A stretch of 64,000 bases of DNA. Origin: Streptomyces sp. L-9-10 (GTDB lineage: Bacteria > Actinomycetota > Actinomycetes > Streptomycetales > Streptomycetaceae). Made by a program: the position numbers and the translations under genes. Location of the stretch: positions 124,001-188,000 of the forward strand of contig NZ_PHRF01000090.1 of assembly GCF_004151105.1 (NCBI RefSeq), written 5' to 3'. The notes under the pieces were generated by a model. That model was not told where the DNA came from, made no database searches, and saw only the letters and a list, made by a program, of their open reading frames with translations. Shown piece after piece: positions 34,089-44,545 of this stretch (its first letter is position 1; every line of letters begins with the position of its first letter).

Positions 34089-34795
34089 CCGTGGCCGCAC
34101 GGTGGACGACCGGGCACGCTGTCGCGGGTACGGCGGATGACACAGCGGCGGATGACACAGCGGCCGAAGGCACCGCGGTCGATGGCACCGCGGTCGATGG
34201 CACCGCGGTCGCCGTGCCGCCCCGATGGCTCGCGTGGCTGCTGGTGACGGGCGGGCTGACCGGCCTGCTGGCCGCGTTCACGCTCACCATCGAGCGGTTC
34301 GCTCTGCTGGAGGATCCCTCCTACACCCCGTCGTGCAGCATCAATCCGGTGCTGTCCTGCGGCTCGGTGATGACCACTCCACAGGCGGAGGTCTTCGGTT
34401 TTCCCAACCCGCTCCTGGGGATCGCCGGGTTCGCGGCGGTGACGGTCCTCGGGACGGTGCTGCTGGCGGGTGCGGTCCTGCCGCGCTGGTTCTGGCTGGT
34501 GATACAGGCCGGGGTCACCCTGGGGGCGGTCTTCGTTCACTGGCTGATCTTCCAGAGCCTGTACCGGATCGACGCGCTGTGTCCCTATTGCATGGTCGTC
34601 TGGGCGGTGATGATCCCCGTCTTCTGGTACACCACCCTGCACACTCTCACCCACCACATCCGCACCGCGCCCACGTGGTGGCGTGGGGCGGTGCGAACGG
34701 CGGCCGGGTATCACGGCGTGGTGCTGACTGCCTGGTACCTGCTGATCGTCGTACTGATCGTGCAGCGGTTCTGGCTCTACTGGACCAGCCTGTAA
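34085..34795 (+). CDS. Vitamin K epoxide reductase family protein (VKOR)
   Basis: This 236-residue membrane protein begins at GTG 34085, overlapping the DsbA stop. The first 45 residues are a low-complexity repeat (GTAVD units). The VKOR core has the loop cysteines in SCSINPVLSCGSV, the FGFPNP turn and the active-site CPYC (near residue 167), with four to five helices. It takes electrons from DsbA-like partners and passes them to quinone. The last helix is followed by LYWTSL. GTG 34091 is another possible start. Confidence 0.9.
   Translation: MTVAARWTTGHAVAGTADDTAADDTAAEGTAVDGTAVDGTAVAVPPRWLAWLLVTGGLTGLLAAFTLTIERFALLEDPSYTPSCSINPVLSCGSVMTTPQAEVFGFPNPLLGIAGFAAVTVLGTVLLAGAVLPRWFWLVIQAGVTLGAVFVHWLIFQSLYRIDALCPYCMVVWAVMIPVFWYTTLHTLTHHIRTAPTWWRGAVRTAAGYHGVVLTAWYLLIVVLIVQRFWLYWTSL
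34169..34213. repeat. 15-bp tandem repeat in the VKOR N-terminus
   Basis: GGCACCGCGGTCGAT occurs at 34169 and 34184, with a third copy at 34199 changed at its last two bases. A related 15-bp unit, GGCGGATGACACAGC, precedes it. The repeats encode GTAVD and DDTAA units, a disordered tail likely to vary in length between strains. Confidence 0.8.
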
Positions 34796-34822
34796 CGCTG
34801 CCGGCCCGGCCTGAAGCGGAGG

Positions 34823-36851
34823 CTACGCGCGGGTCAGTGTCCGTGCGCTGTTGTATGCCTCGGTCCGAAGGGCGGGCCGTCCGGAGTGAAGGGCGTCCGC
34901 GGGCCAGGACAGCGTCACCGTCCGGGACTCACCGGGCAGCAGCCACAGGTAGTTGTCGCTGTACAGCGTCGGCAGCACGCGCCGTCCGTTCTGCGCGTCG
35001 AGCAGCGACAGCCGCACCATCGACGCGACAGCGGCGCGCCGGTTGCGCACGGTCGCGGTCATGGTGCGTCGCGCCCCGGACCGGGAGACATGGCCCAGGT
35101 CCGCCGTGATCCTGACCGCCCTGGTCTTGTTGAGCGCCCGCATGTCGGCTGTCTCGCGGTAGCGCCAGTACGTGTTCTGGGACAGCGGCCTGCCCTTGCT
35201 GTCCTCCAGGCTCAGCCGCAGCAGATGCAGGTCAGGGAGGTCCGCTCCGAACGCGGCGGTGAACGCGATGGCCGTGGTCGACGGAGCGACGTCGAGCTTC
35301 GCACGCCGGGTGGACCCGAGCAGGCGCCCGGACAGGTCGTGGAGCCCGGCTGTGACCGTCACACCTTTCAGGTCGCGGGCGGTGTGGTTGACGGCGGTGA
35401 CCTCCCACTTCTGCGGGTCGGCCCGCACATGGAACGGTTCGCAGGCCTTGCGCGCCCCGTAGTAGGTGCCGTTGACGTCGAAGTCGTAGTCGTACGTCTG
35501 CCAGACGGTGCTGGGCCAGGCCGGGTGGGACATCCAGAGCATCAGGCCGCTGGCGTCCTTCCACAGGTTGGCGTTCCACGCCTCGAACATGGCCCGGGTG
35601 CTCTCGTAGTTGACGAACTGCGCCTTGCGGGCGAAGTCGTCCAGATCCTTCGCCGTGTCGAGACGGGCCTCGATGGCGGCGCGGTAGTTCTGCGGAGCCT
35701 GATTCCCCCGGGGTGCTCCAGTCGTGGTAGTACCACGCGTCGCCGATCGGCCATTCCGGCTCGTCGCCGACGAGGTTGCGCATGCTCTCGGCCGTGGAGA
35801 CCACGGGCATGCCGATCTCGGTGTGGAAGCCGAAGTGGCCGCCGCCGTAGGTGGACCGGGAGAAGTAGCGTTCCGGCTCGACCCAGCCGTACGGGCCGCC
35901 GCCGGAGATGATGCCGCCCGCGGAGTTGTTCTGGTACAGGATGCCCGGTGCCTGCGACTGGACGGCCTCGCGCATGCCGGTGTCGATGGCCGCGGGCGGG
36001 TTGCCCTCGTTGGCACCGCACCAGACGACGACACTGGGGTGGATGCGGTAGCGGAGCACGGTGTCGCGCGCCACGCTGTTGAACGCCTCCTGATCCGGCG
36101 GGTCCATGGCCCATGCGTTCGGGAAGTCGTTCCACACGAGCAGGCCGTACTCGTCGCAACTGGCGAAGAACTCCTCCCGGTTGCTGCTGCCGAGCCAGTT
36201 GCGGATCATGGTGAAGTTCATGTCCCTGTGCATCCGCACCGCCGTGTCCATCGGCTCGGCGGACATCCGGCGCAGCAGTTCGTCCCGGCCCCAGTTGCCG
36301 CCCCGGCAGAAGACCCGGACGCGGTTGACACTGATCTTCAGCGGCTCGGGGGTGTTGTCGACGGCCTTCACGCCCGTCCAGGTGTCACCGTCGTCTGACA
36401 CCTGGATGACGTACGTCTTGGGGTGGGCCGGCTCCCACACGACCACGACGCGGTCGAAGGATACGGCCGCGCCGAGGTCCACCTGGATCCACTGGTCGTC
36501 CTCGTACGCGGAGGACCAGTGGGTGTCGGACCTGCCGTCGGTGGCGTTGGCCGCCTTGTTGTCGCCGTCCTCCGTGGAGGCGGTGGCGGTCTTGCGCAGT
36601 GCCGGGTCGGTGCCGGGCGCCGCGCTGTCGATCACCGACAGGCTCCACAGCGAGGAGCCCCAACTGGTCGCCCGCTCACCGCCGCTCAGCCGTACGTACC
36701 GGGCCTCGCGGGCGCCGATGTCGACGCGCTGGAGACTCGCGTCGGCGTTCTCGAAGGGCAGGGGAACCGCCGAGTTGTCGACCGACTCCGCGTCTGTCCA
36801 GGTGCCGCCGTCGTCCGAGACCTGCACCACGTACGTCTTGGCGTACGCCCG
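34823..36851 (-). pseudogene. Decayed GH2-type glycoside hydrolase with discoidin domains
   Basis: Two frames join to give one gene. The upstream part (36851 to about 35705) encodes the end of one F5/8 (discoidin) domain, a second F5/8 domain and the GH2 barrel start (CRGGNWGRDELLRRM), the acid/base Glu in WCGANEGNP and the nucleophile Glu in FHTEIGMPV. The frame then shifts near 35705-35715, at the runs CCCCC/GGGG, and the rest (NQAPQNYRAAIEARL to TLTRA) is in the other frame to 34823. Also missing are the N-terminus (homology starts abruptly at AYAKTYV after a TAG) and the usual sugar-binding and Ig domains before the barrel (DNTPE is fused straight to PLKIS). Three separate lesions make it non-functional. 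Confidence 0.88.
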
Positions 36852-37165
36852 CTACGTCGCCTCCTCCGAGCAACTTGTCTCCTGAATAGGCGAGTTGGGG
36901 ATACCGGCGCCTCCGGTGCGCGCCCTGCCGATCAACGACGTCGTGCCCGGGGTGACTGTCGAGGGCCCGGTGCCGGAACTGGCCGCACACGTACGCGAGC
37001 TGCACCGCAGATTCCACCGTTCCGCCGGCCCGGCGAACACGGAGGGATGAGAACGGCGGGGGCGAGCGGCTCCCGGAACATCTCCCGTGGCCGAGTCACC
37101 GGGCACTGTCGGGAGCCGGTCGGGACCGACGGACCCCGCGTCGAGGTCCGGCACATACCTCCAGG
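36852..37165. other. Scarred interval between the GH2 pseudogene and the TetR gene
   Basis: Apart from the fragment at 36886-37050 there is no gene. Neighbouring sequence on both sides ends abruptly, as expected for a deletion or rearrangement scar. Confidence 0.45.
36886..37050 (+). pseudogene. C-terminal fragment of an unidentified protein
   Basis: The 54-codon open stretch after a TGA has gene-like codon use: it reads GELGIPAPPVRALPIND, then VPELAAHVRELHRRFHRS and ends at TGA 37048. It has no start or ribosome site and lies exactly at the broken edge of the GH2 pseudogene, so it may be the tail of another gene brought in by the same deletion. No family was recognised. Confidence 0.3.
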
Positions 37166-37888
37166 TCAATGGTGTGCGAGGCCGTCGATCATCAGGGCGA
37201 GGGTGAAGTCGAACCGGTCGTGGCCCTCGCCCGCTGTGAGCTCGGCGGCGTGGCGGGTGGTGTGGGGGAAGGTCTCGGCGGGCAGGGCGGTGAACCGGCG
37301 TCGCAGTTCGTCGCGGTCGAGGACCCAGGCGACGTCGTCATGCGCTGATCGCCGACGCGCGATCGACACTTCGAGGCAGTAGGCGGCCACGTACAGCAAC
37401 AGGGCGTCGATGGCCCAGGCGGCGGCCTGCGGGGCGACGCCGCCGGCGAGCAGGATCGCCAGCATTCCTTCGGTGAGGCGCACGGTCTCGAGGTCACTGG
37501 GGGCCATGGCGAGCGCGGCACGGGAGATTCCGGGGTACTTCAGGTACTGGTCGCGTATCTGGGTGCACACACCGCGGATCTGGTCCCGCCAGGCCGCGGG
37601 GTCGGGCTCGGGCAGTACGAGCTCGGCGCACAGCCGCCCGATGAGCAGCTCGTCGAGGTCGGCCTTGTTCACCACGTGGGCGTAGAGCGAGGCGGGTCCG
37701 GTGTCGAGCGCGCCGGCGAGCCGGCGCATGGTCAGCGCCTCGTAGCCCTCTGTGACGATGACGCCCAGCGCGGTGTCGACGACCTGCTCCACGGTGATCG
37801 GGGCCTTGCGGCGCCGCGGCCTGGGGCCTGCTTCGGCCTCGGGGTTCGGTGGCTGGTGGCGCGCCGCGCGTCGTTCTCTCGGGTTCAC
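37166..37888 (-). CDS. TetR-family repressor divergent from an FAD monooxygenase
   Basis: This 240-residue protein has a basic N-tail, then the TetR HTH (ITVEQVVDTALGVIVTEGYE, TMRRLAGALDTGPASLYAHV) and a C-terminal ligand domain of the TetR_C type. GTG 37888 was chosen; an ATG 27 nt upstream would overlap the operator region. Two 15-bp palindromes in the shared promoter (37908, 37926) are its likely operators. It should repress both itself and the monooxygenase until an aromatic ligand binds (inference). Confidence 0.88.
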   Translation of the reverse strand: MNPRERRAARHQPPNPEAEAGPRPRRRKAPITVEQVVDTALGVIVTEGYEALTMRRLAGALDTGPASLYAHVVNKADLDELLIGRLCAELVLPEPDPAAWRDQIRGVCTQIRDQYLKYPGISRAALAMAPSDLETVRLTEGMLAILLAGGVAPQAAAWAIDALLLYVAAYCLEVSIARRRSAHDDVAWVLDRDELRRRFTALPAETFPHTTRHAAELTAGEGHDRFDFTLALMIDGLAHH

Positions 37889-37902
37889 CCCGCCATCATA
37901 AC

Positions 37903-37931
37903 TTGACACGAACACCGTTCGTATATAGAAC
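37903..37931 (+). promoter_or_regulatory. Promoter of the FAD monooxygenase, probably leaderless
   Basis: TTGACA (37903-37908) and TAGAAC (37926-37931) are 17 bp apart. Transcription should start near 37938-37939, at the GTG start codon itself. No ribosome site is visible upstream of that GTG, so a leaderless mRNA is expected. Confidence 0.6.
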
Positions 37932-37938
37932 GCTGTTC

Positions 37939-37940
<2 letters not shown>
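37908..37940. promoter_or_regulatory. Two tandem TetR operators
   Basis: ACGAACACCGTTCGT (37908-37922) is a palindrome with 6-bp arms, and TAGAACGCTGTTCGT (37926-37940) repeats it with changes. Their centres are 18 bp apart. They cover the -10 region and the start codon of the monooxygenase, a typical arrangement for steric repression by the adjacent TetR protein. Confidence 0.75.
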
Positions 37941-39543
<1,603 letters not shown>

Positions 39544-39595
39544 ACCGGCATCACGGCGAGGGGTGACACGAAGACGGCCGGGACGGGGGACGGTC

Positions 39596-39633
39596 CGACG
39601 GGGACGGCTTCGACGGTCTCGACGGGGACGGCT
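39596..39633. repeat. 14-bp direct repeat between convergent genes
   Basis: CGACGGGGACGGCT occurs at 39596 and again at 39620 (period 24), in the 180-bp gap between the convergent monooxygenase and MscR genes. No terminator hairpin was identified nearby. Confidence 0.5.
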
Positions 39634-39723
39634 GAGACGGGCCGCCGGCGAAGTCTCCACTGACGGTGCGTCACACACTCCGTCGCCCGGCGGGAGCAGC
39701 CCGGGGGAGCGGAGTCCTTCGCG

Positions 39724-40809
39724 TTACAGCACCACCACCGAGCGGAGCACGTCGCCCTTGTGCATGCGTGTGAACGCCTCCTCCACGCCGTCCAGTCCGA
39801 TGGTCTCGGTGACGAAGGCGTCCAGGTCCAGTCGTCCCCGCCGGTACAGGTCGATCAGCATCGGGAAGTCCCGGGACGGCAGGCAGTCGCCGTACCAGGA
39901 GGACTTCAGGGCGCCGCCGCGTCCGAACACGTCCAGGAGCGGCAGATCCACGCGCATGTCGGGCGTGGGGACTCCGACGAGGACGACGGTACCGGCCAGG
40001 TCGCGGGCGTAGAAGGCCTGTTCGTACGTCTCCGGGCGGCCGACGGCCTCGATGACGACATCGGCGCCATGGCCTCCGGTGAGCGCGCGGATCGCCTCCA
40101 CGGCGTCCTGCGAGCGGGAGTTGACGGTATGAGTGGCACCGAGCCCGCGAGCCGTCTCCAGCTTGCGGTCATCGATGTCGACGGCGATGACGCACGCCGC
40201 ACCGGCCAACGCGGAGCCCGCGATCGCCGCCGCCCCGACGCCGCCGCAGCCGATCACCGCCACCGAGTCGCCCCGGCCGACGCCTCCGGTATTGATCGCG
40301 GCTCCGATACCGGCCATCACCCCGCAGCCGAGGAGACCCGCCGCGGCCGGTGAGGCGGCCGGGTCGACCTTGGTGCACTGACCCGCGGCGACCAGGGTCT
40401 TCTCGGCGAAGGCACCGATACCGAGGGCGGTGGACAGCTCGGTGCCGTCCGTCAGGCTCATGCGTTGCCGCGCGTTGTGGGTGTCGAAGCAGTACCAGGG
40501 CCTGCCCCGGCGACAGGCGCGGCACCGGCCGCACACCGCACGCCAGTTGAGGACGACGAAGTCCCCCGGGGCGACCTCCGTCACCCCCTCGCCCACGGAC
40601 TCCACCGTTCCGGCCGCCTCGTGGCCCAGCAGGAACGGGAAGTCGCCGCTGATCCCGCCCTCGCGGTAGTGCAGGTCGGTGTGGCACACCCCGCACGCCT
40701 GGATCTTCACCACGGCCTCACCGGGACCTGGATCCGGCACCACGATCGTCTCCAGCCGGACCGGTTCTCCTTGCGCCCGGGCCACCACGCCTCGTACCCG
40801 CTGTGCCAT
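39724..40809 (-). CDS. mscR: Mycothiol-dependent formaldehyde dehydrogenase / S-nitrosomycothiol reductase
   Basis: This 361-residue zinc alcohol dehydrogenase has catalytic zinc ligands in CGVCHTDLHYREG and GHEAAG, the structural zinc cluster CGRCRACRRGRPWYC and the NAD-binding VAVIGCGGVGAAA. The sequence matches the actinobacterial class that oxidises S-hydroxymethyl-mycothiol made spontaneously from formaldehyde. It lies 83 bp behind the acyl-CoA dehydrogenase gene on the same strand and so is probably the last gene of that operon. The two sarcosine-oxidase-like enzymes nearby would make formaldehyde. ATG 40809 follows AAAGG. Confidence 0.9.
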   Translation of the reverse strand: MAQRVRGVVARAQGEPVRLETIVVPDPGPGEAVVKIQACGVCHTDLHYREGGISGDFPFLLGHEAAGTVESVGEGVTEVAPGDFVVLNWRAVCGRCRACRRGRPWYCFDTHNARQRMSLTDGTELSTALGIGAFAEKTLVAAGQCTKVDPAASPAAAGLLGCGVMAGIGAAINTGGVGRGDSVAVIGCGGVGAAAIAGSALAGAACVIAVDIDDRKLETARGLGATHTVNSRSQDAVEAIRALTGGHGADVVIEAVGRPETYEQAFYARDLAGTVVLVGVPTPDMRVDLPLLDVFGRGGALKSSWYGDCLPSRDFPMLIDLYRRGRLDLDAFVTETIGLDGVEEAFTRMHKGDVLRSVVVL

Positions 40810-40892
40810 CTTCTCGGCCTTTCTCGTGTCTGGTCCGATATCCGCCGCCGCTCCCACGGCGGCGGCTCCCGTCCGGCGATGCCCCGGCGGCG

Positions 40893-42050
40893 TCAGGGCA
40901 GGTGACGTGCGATCACGATGCGCATGATGTCCGACGTGCCTTCTTCGATCTCTTCGAGCTTGGCGTCACGCATCCACTGCTCCACCGGATATTCGCGTGA
41001 GTAACCCCAGCCGCCGAGGGTCTGTACGGCGGCCCAGGTGCAGAACATGGCGGTCTCCGAGGCGGTCAGCTTGGCCATGGCCGCCAACCCGGTCACGTCC
41101 GCTCCGGCGTCCACCGCGCGCGCGGCGCGCAGGACCAGCAGCCGTGCCCCCTCGATCCGGTTGGCCATGTCTGCCAGCCGGAACGCGACGGCCTGGTGCT
41201 CGATGATGGGCCGGTCGAACTGGATGCGCGTGCGCGCGTAGTCCCGGGCGTATTCGTACGCCGCCCTGGCGGCGCCGACAGAAGCAGCGCCGAGGATGAC
41301 ACGGGAGATGTCGAAGGTCCGCATCAGACCGTGGAAGCCCTGGCCCTCGGCACCGAGCCGGTTCTCCTTGGGAACGAAGGCGTCCGAGAAGAACAACTCC
41401 CGGCAGACGATGGCCCGCTGGCCCATCTTCCGCATCGGCTCGCCGACGGTGAGCCCGTCGGTGTCCGCGTCCACGAGAAAGGCCGTGATCCCCCTGGACC
41501 GCTGGGTGGGGTCCGTCTTGGCGAAGACGACGTAGGACCGCGCGGCTCCGGCGTTGGAGATCCACGCCTTCTGGCCGCTCAGGACGTACCCGCCGTCGAC
41601 ACGCCGGGCCACGGTCTTGATCGACGCGGCGTCGGACCCCGAGCCGGGCTCGGTGGTCGCCAGCGCGGTCATCGGCGCGTCCGGGCCGACGAGCGGGCCG
41701 AGCCAGCGCTTCTTCTGGTCGTCGGTGCCCAGTTCGAGCAGGGGGTCGGCGAAGAAGCCGTTGGAACAGACGAGGTTGCCGATGCCGGGGTCGCCGAAGC
41801 AGAGTTCCTCCTGGACGAGACACTGGGTGAACACATCGGTGAATCCACCGCCGCCGACCTCGGTCGGCAGCATGAAGTCGGTGATGCCGACCTGCGCGGC
41901 CTTGCGCCAGATGTCGACCGGGGTGACGACATCGGCCTCGTCGACCTCCCGGGCACGCGGCCGGATCTCGTTCCGTGCGAAGTCGCGGCAGAGCTGGACG
42001 ACCGCCCGCTGCTCGTCGGTGAGCGGCCAGGGTTCAGTGGGTGCGTTCAT
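40893..42050 (-). CDS. Acyl-CoA dehydrogenase
   Basis: This 385-residue flavoenzyme introduces the alpha,beta double bond of an acyl-CoA. Family stretches are visible: an N-terminal helix domain, MTALATTEPGSGSDAASI at the FAD/substrate site, ISNAGAARSYVVFAKTDP, and the C-terminal catalytic Glu region LEEIEEGTSDIMRIVIARHL. Chain-length preference cannot be read. It lies in the operon of the acyl-CoA synthetase, SDR and ThDP genes. The ribosome site GGAGGAAACC is duplicated in tandem upstream. Confidence 0.92.
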   Translation of the reverse strand: MNAPTEPWPLTDEQRAVVQLCRDFARNEIRPRAREVDEADVVTPVDIWRKAAQVGITDFMLPTEVGGGGFTDVFTQCLVQEELCFGDPGIGNLVCSNGFFADPLLELGTDDQKKRWLGPLVGPDAPMTALATTEPGSGSDAASIKTVARRVDGGYVLSGQKAWISNAGAARSYVVFAKTDPTQRSRGITAFLVDADTDGLTVGEPMRKMGQRAIVCRELFFSDAFVPKENRLGAEGQGFHGLMRTFDISRVILGAASVGAARAAYEYARDYARTRIQFDRPIIEHQAVAFRLADMANRIEGARLLVLRAARAVDAGADVTGLAAMAKLTASETAMFCTWAAVQTLGGWGYSREYPVEQWMRDAKLEEIEEGTSDIMRIVIARHLP

Positions 42051-42084
42051 GGTTTCCTCCGGTGAGACGGTTTCCTCCGGTGAG
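42051..42084 (-). repeat. Tandem duplication of the ribosome-binding region of the acyl-CoA dehydrogenase gene
   Basis: On the coding strand, CTCACCGGAGGAAACC occurs twice (42069-42084 and 42051-42066, period 18), directly before the ATG. Both copies contain a full GGAGG. The proximal one is correctly spaced; the distal copy could act as a standby ribosome site. Confidence 0.75.
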
Positions 42085-42146
42085 GTGGTGCGGCCGTACG
42101 TCGGCGGTCCGGAAGTACGGGCGTACCTCCCCGTCCGCCGCGCGTG

Positions 42147-43742
42147 TCATCGGGCGGCGTCCTCGGGCAGGTGGATCAGCGTGGGGCGATCGGCGGTGAG
42201 CGCGGTCTCCAGTTCCCGGGCGAGCCGCGCGGTGCCGTCGATCCGTACGCCGTGGCAGCCCATGGCGCGGGCGATCCCGGCGAAATCGGGCCGTGGCAGG
42301 TCGACGGCGTGGACGGTGTCCCCGCGGTCGGCCATCTCGTCGCGGATCTCGCCGTAGCCGCCGTTGTCCGAGACGATGACGGGGAGCGGGAGCCCCAACT
42401 GGGCCGCCGAGGCGAGCTCCTGGATGGTGAACATGATCCCGCCGTCGCCGTGCAGCGCCACCACCGGAGCGTCGGGGCGGGCGAGTTTCGCGCCGATCGC
42501 GGCCGGCAGCCCGTAGCCGAGGGTGCCCAGGCCGGTCGGGTACAGGAAGGACCGGGGGTGGTGGGCGGGCAGATTCGACAACGCGCCGTAGTAGCAGGCC
42601 ATGGCGGAGTCTCCGACGAGGAACCCCTCGCGACCGAGCGCCTGGGCCAGGGCTTCCGTGAGTCCGAGGTAGCGTGCGCCCTCGGCCCGTGCCTGGGCGG
42701 TGAACGCCGTACGGGCCTCCGCGGCACGGGCGTTGCCCAGGGCGGACGGGCCGGCGGGCGGCAGCCGGTCACGGATGGCACGGAGGGCGAGGGCCGCGTC
42801 GGCGACGACGGCGATGTCGGCGCGGGCGTTGGTCACGACGGCCTGCGCGTCGATGTCGACACGCACCAGCGGTCCGGTGATATCGAGCGGACCGTTCCAC
42901 AGGTCGGCGGGCGCGAGTTCCGTGCCCACGGCGAGCACCACATCGCTGTCCGCCACGAGAGCGCGCACCGCGGCGTGGTGCGGTCCGGCACCGATGGCGA
43001 GCGGGTGCCCCTCGTCGAAGGTCCCCTTGCCGTTCGCGGTGGTGACGACCGGCGCGCCGAGCCGCTCGGCCAGCTCCCGCAGTTCGGGGGCGGCGCCGCT
43101 GCTCCCGCCTCCCGCGATGATCACGGGCCGCTCGGCGGCGGCCAAGACCCGTGCGGCGGCGGCGGCCTGTTCGGCGGACGGGACGGCCGGAGGCACCGGC
43201 ACCGGCGCGGGCACATGCACCCGGTCCCGCTCGTCCAGGAGATCGAGCGGGATCTCCAGGTGCACCGGACGCGGCCGTCCGGTGGCCATCGCGGCGTACG
43301 CCTGGGCCACCGCGAGAGGGATCTCCGCCACGCTGGTGACCCGGTGGCTGTACGCCACGACGGCGTCCATCGCGGCGCGCTGGTCCTTCACCTCGTGCAG
43401 GTAGCCGTTACCGCGGCCGGGGTGGCGCAGGGGCAGGCCCGGTGACACGAGCAGCATCGGCACCGAGTCGGAGTAGGCCTGGGCCGCCGCCGTCGCGGCG
43501 TTGAGCAGGGCCGGTCCGGTCGTGGTCACACAGACGCCGGGCTGTCCGCCCGCGCGGGCCCAGCCGTCCGCGGCGAAGGCGGCGCCCTGTTCGTGCCGGG
43601 GTGAGACATGCCGGATGCCATAGCGCGCGAGCGCCATGTAGACCGGCAGGTTGTGCGTGCCGGGAATCCCGAAGACGGTGCGGACGTCGTGCTTGTGCAG
43701 CGCGGCGACGAGCGCCTCGCCGCCGGTCAGGGTGCCGTTCAT
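42147..43742 (-). CDS. ThDP-dependent decarboxylase/lyase (acetolactate-synthase superfamily)
   Basis: This 531-residue enzyme has the three usual domains. The Pyr domain has the conserved Glu in SPRHEQGAAFAADG and the run QAYSDSVPMLLVSPG. The middle domain has VIIAGGGSSGAAPELRELAE, and the PP domain has the GDG...N magnesium-ThDP motif in LHGDGGIMFTIQEL and SDNGGYGEI. The N-terminal pattern resembles 2-oxo-acid decarboxylases of the AruI (5-guanidino-2-oxopentanoate) type, but 2-hydroxyacyl-CoA lyase is also possible given the CoA enzymes around it. ATGA overlap with the SDR gene shows coupling. Confidence 0.85.
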   Translation of the reverse strand: MNGTLTGGEALVAALHKHDVRTVFGIPGTHNLPVYMALARYGIRHVSPRHEQGAAFAADGWARAGGQPGVCVTTTGPALLNAATAAAQAYSDSVPMLLVSPGLPLRHPGRGNGYLHEVKDQRAAMDAVVAYSHRVTSVAEIPLAVAQAYAAMATGRPRPVHLEIPLDLLDERDRVHVPAPVPVPPAVPSAEQAAAAARVLAAAERPVIIAGGGSSGAAPELRELAERLGAPVVTTANGKGTFDEGHPLAIGAGPHHAAVRALVADSDVVLAVGTELAPADLWNGPLDITGPLVRVDIDAQAVVTNARADIAVVADAALALRAIRDRLPPAGPSALGNARAAEARTAFTAQARAEGARYLGLTEALAQALGREGFLVGDSAMACYYGALSNLPAHHPRSFLYPTGLGTLGYGLPAAIGAKLARPDAPVVALHGDGGIMFTIQELASAAQLGLPLPVIVSDNGGYGEIRDEMADRGDTVHAVDLPRPDFAGIARAMGCHGVRIDGTARLARELETALTADRPTLIHLPEDAAR

Positions 43743-44545
43743 GGGGTGTCCTGCTGGGTGGTGTAGATGGACTTGCCGAGCCACTGGCCGCCGTCGGCGA
43801 CGAGCACGTCGCCCGTGATGTACGAGGCGCGGTCGCTGACCAGGAACGCCGCGGATTCCGCCACCTCCTCCGGGGTGGCGAACCGTGCGGCCGGGACGCT
43901 GCTGAGCACCTGCGCGCGGGCGGCCCGGGTCGGCCAGAGAGCGGCCGACGCCCCCTCGGTCTCGGTCGGACCGGGGGCGATGCAGTTGAGCCGGACACCG
44001 CGAGCCGCCCACTCCACGGCCAGCGTCCGCGTCATGGCGAGCACGCCCGCCTTGGCGGCGGCGCTGTGCACCGTGCCGGGGTGTCCATGCCACGCGTAGC
44101 CGGCGATCACGTTGAGGACCGCGCCGCGGCCCTTCGGCAGCATGTGCCGCGCGGCGGCCCGGGTGCAGTGGAACGTTCCGTTGAGGACGATGTCGATGAC
44201 GGCCTTCCAGCCGTTCGGCGACAACTGTTCGCCGGGCATCACGAAGTTGCCCGCGGCGTTGTTGACCAGCACGTCGAGCCGGCCGCGCGCCGCGGCCACC
44301 CGGTCCACGGCCGTGTCCACGGCGTCGGCGTCGCGTACGTCGCACGACACGGCGTCGGCGCTGCCGCCCGCGGCCTCGATGAGCGCGACGGTTTCGCGCA
44401 GGGCCTCTTCGCGCCGGCCGAGGACCGCCACGTGACCGCCGCCCGCCGCCCAGCGTCGCGCGACGGCCCGGCCGATACCCGATCCTCCGCCGGTGACCAG
44501 TGCCACCCGTCCGTTGAATTCGTCGGGCTGTATCCGGTGGTTCAT
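43739..44545 (-). CDS. SDR oxidoreductase resembling 2,4-dienoyl-CoA reductase
   Basis: This 268-residue Rossmann enzyme has the NADP site TGGGSGIGRAVARR and the NNAAGN motif. The position of the usual catalytic Tyr is replaced: the segment reads TVHSAAAKAGVLAMT, keeping Lys but with no Tyr four residues before it. That pattern is known in the 2,4-dienoyl-CoA reductase type of SDR. With acyl-CoA synthetase and dehydrogenase in the same operon, a role in acyl-CoA metabolism is likely. Overlaps of 4 nt with both neighbours indicate coupled translation. Confidence 0.87.
   Translation of the reverse strand: MNHRIQPDEFNGRVALVTGGGSGIGRAVARRWAAGGGHVAVLGRREEALRETVALIEAAGGSADAVSCDVRDADAVDTAVDRVAAARGRLDVLVNNAAGNFVMPGEQLSPNGWKAVIDIVLNGTFHCTRAAARHMLPKGRGAVLNVIAGYAWHGHPGTVHSAAAKAGVLAMTRTLAVEWAARGVRLNCIAPGPTETEGASAALWPTRAARAQVLSSVPAARFATPEEVAESAAFLVSDRASYITGDVLVADGGQWLGKSIYTTQQDTP

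Noticed and set aside
36852..37165. Insertion sequence remnant at the GH2 pseudogene edge
   Set aside because: No transposase motif, terminal inverted repeats or target duplication could be found.
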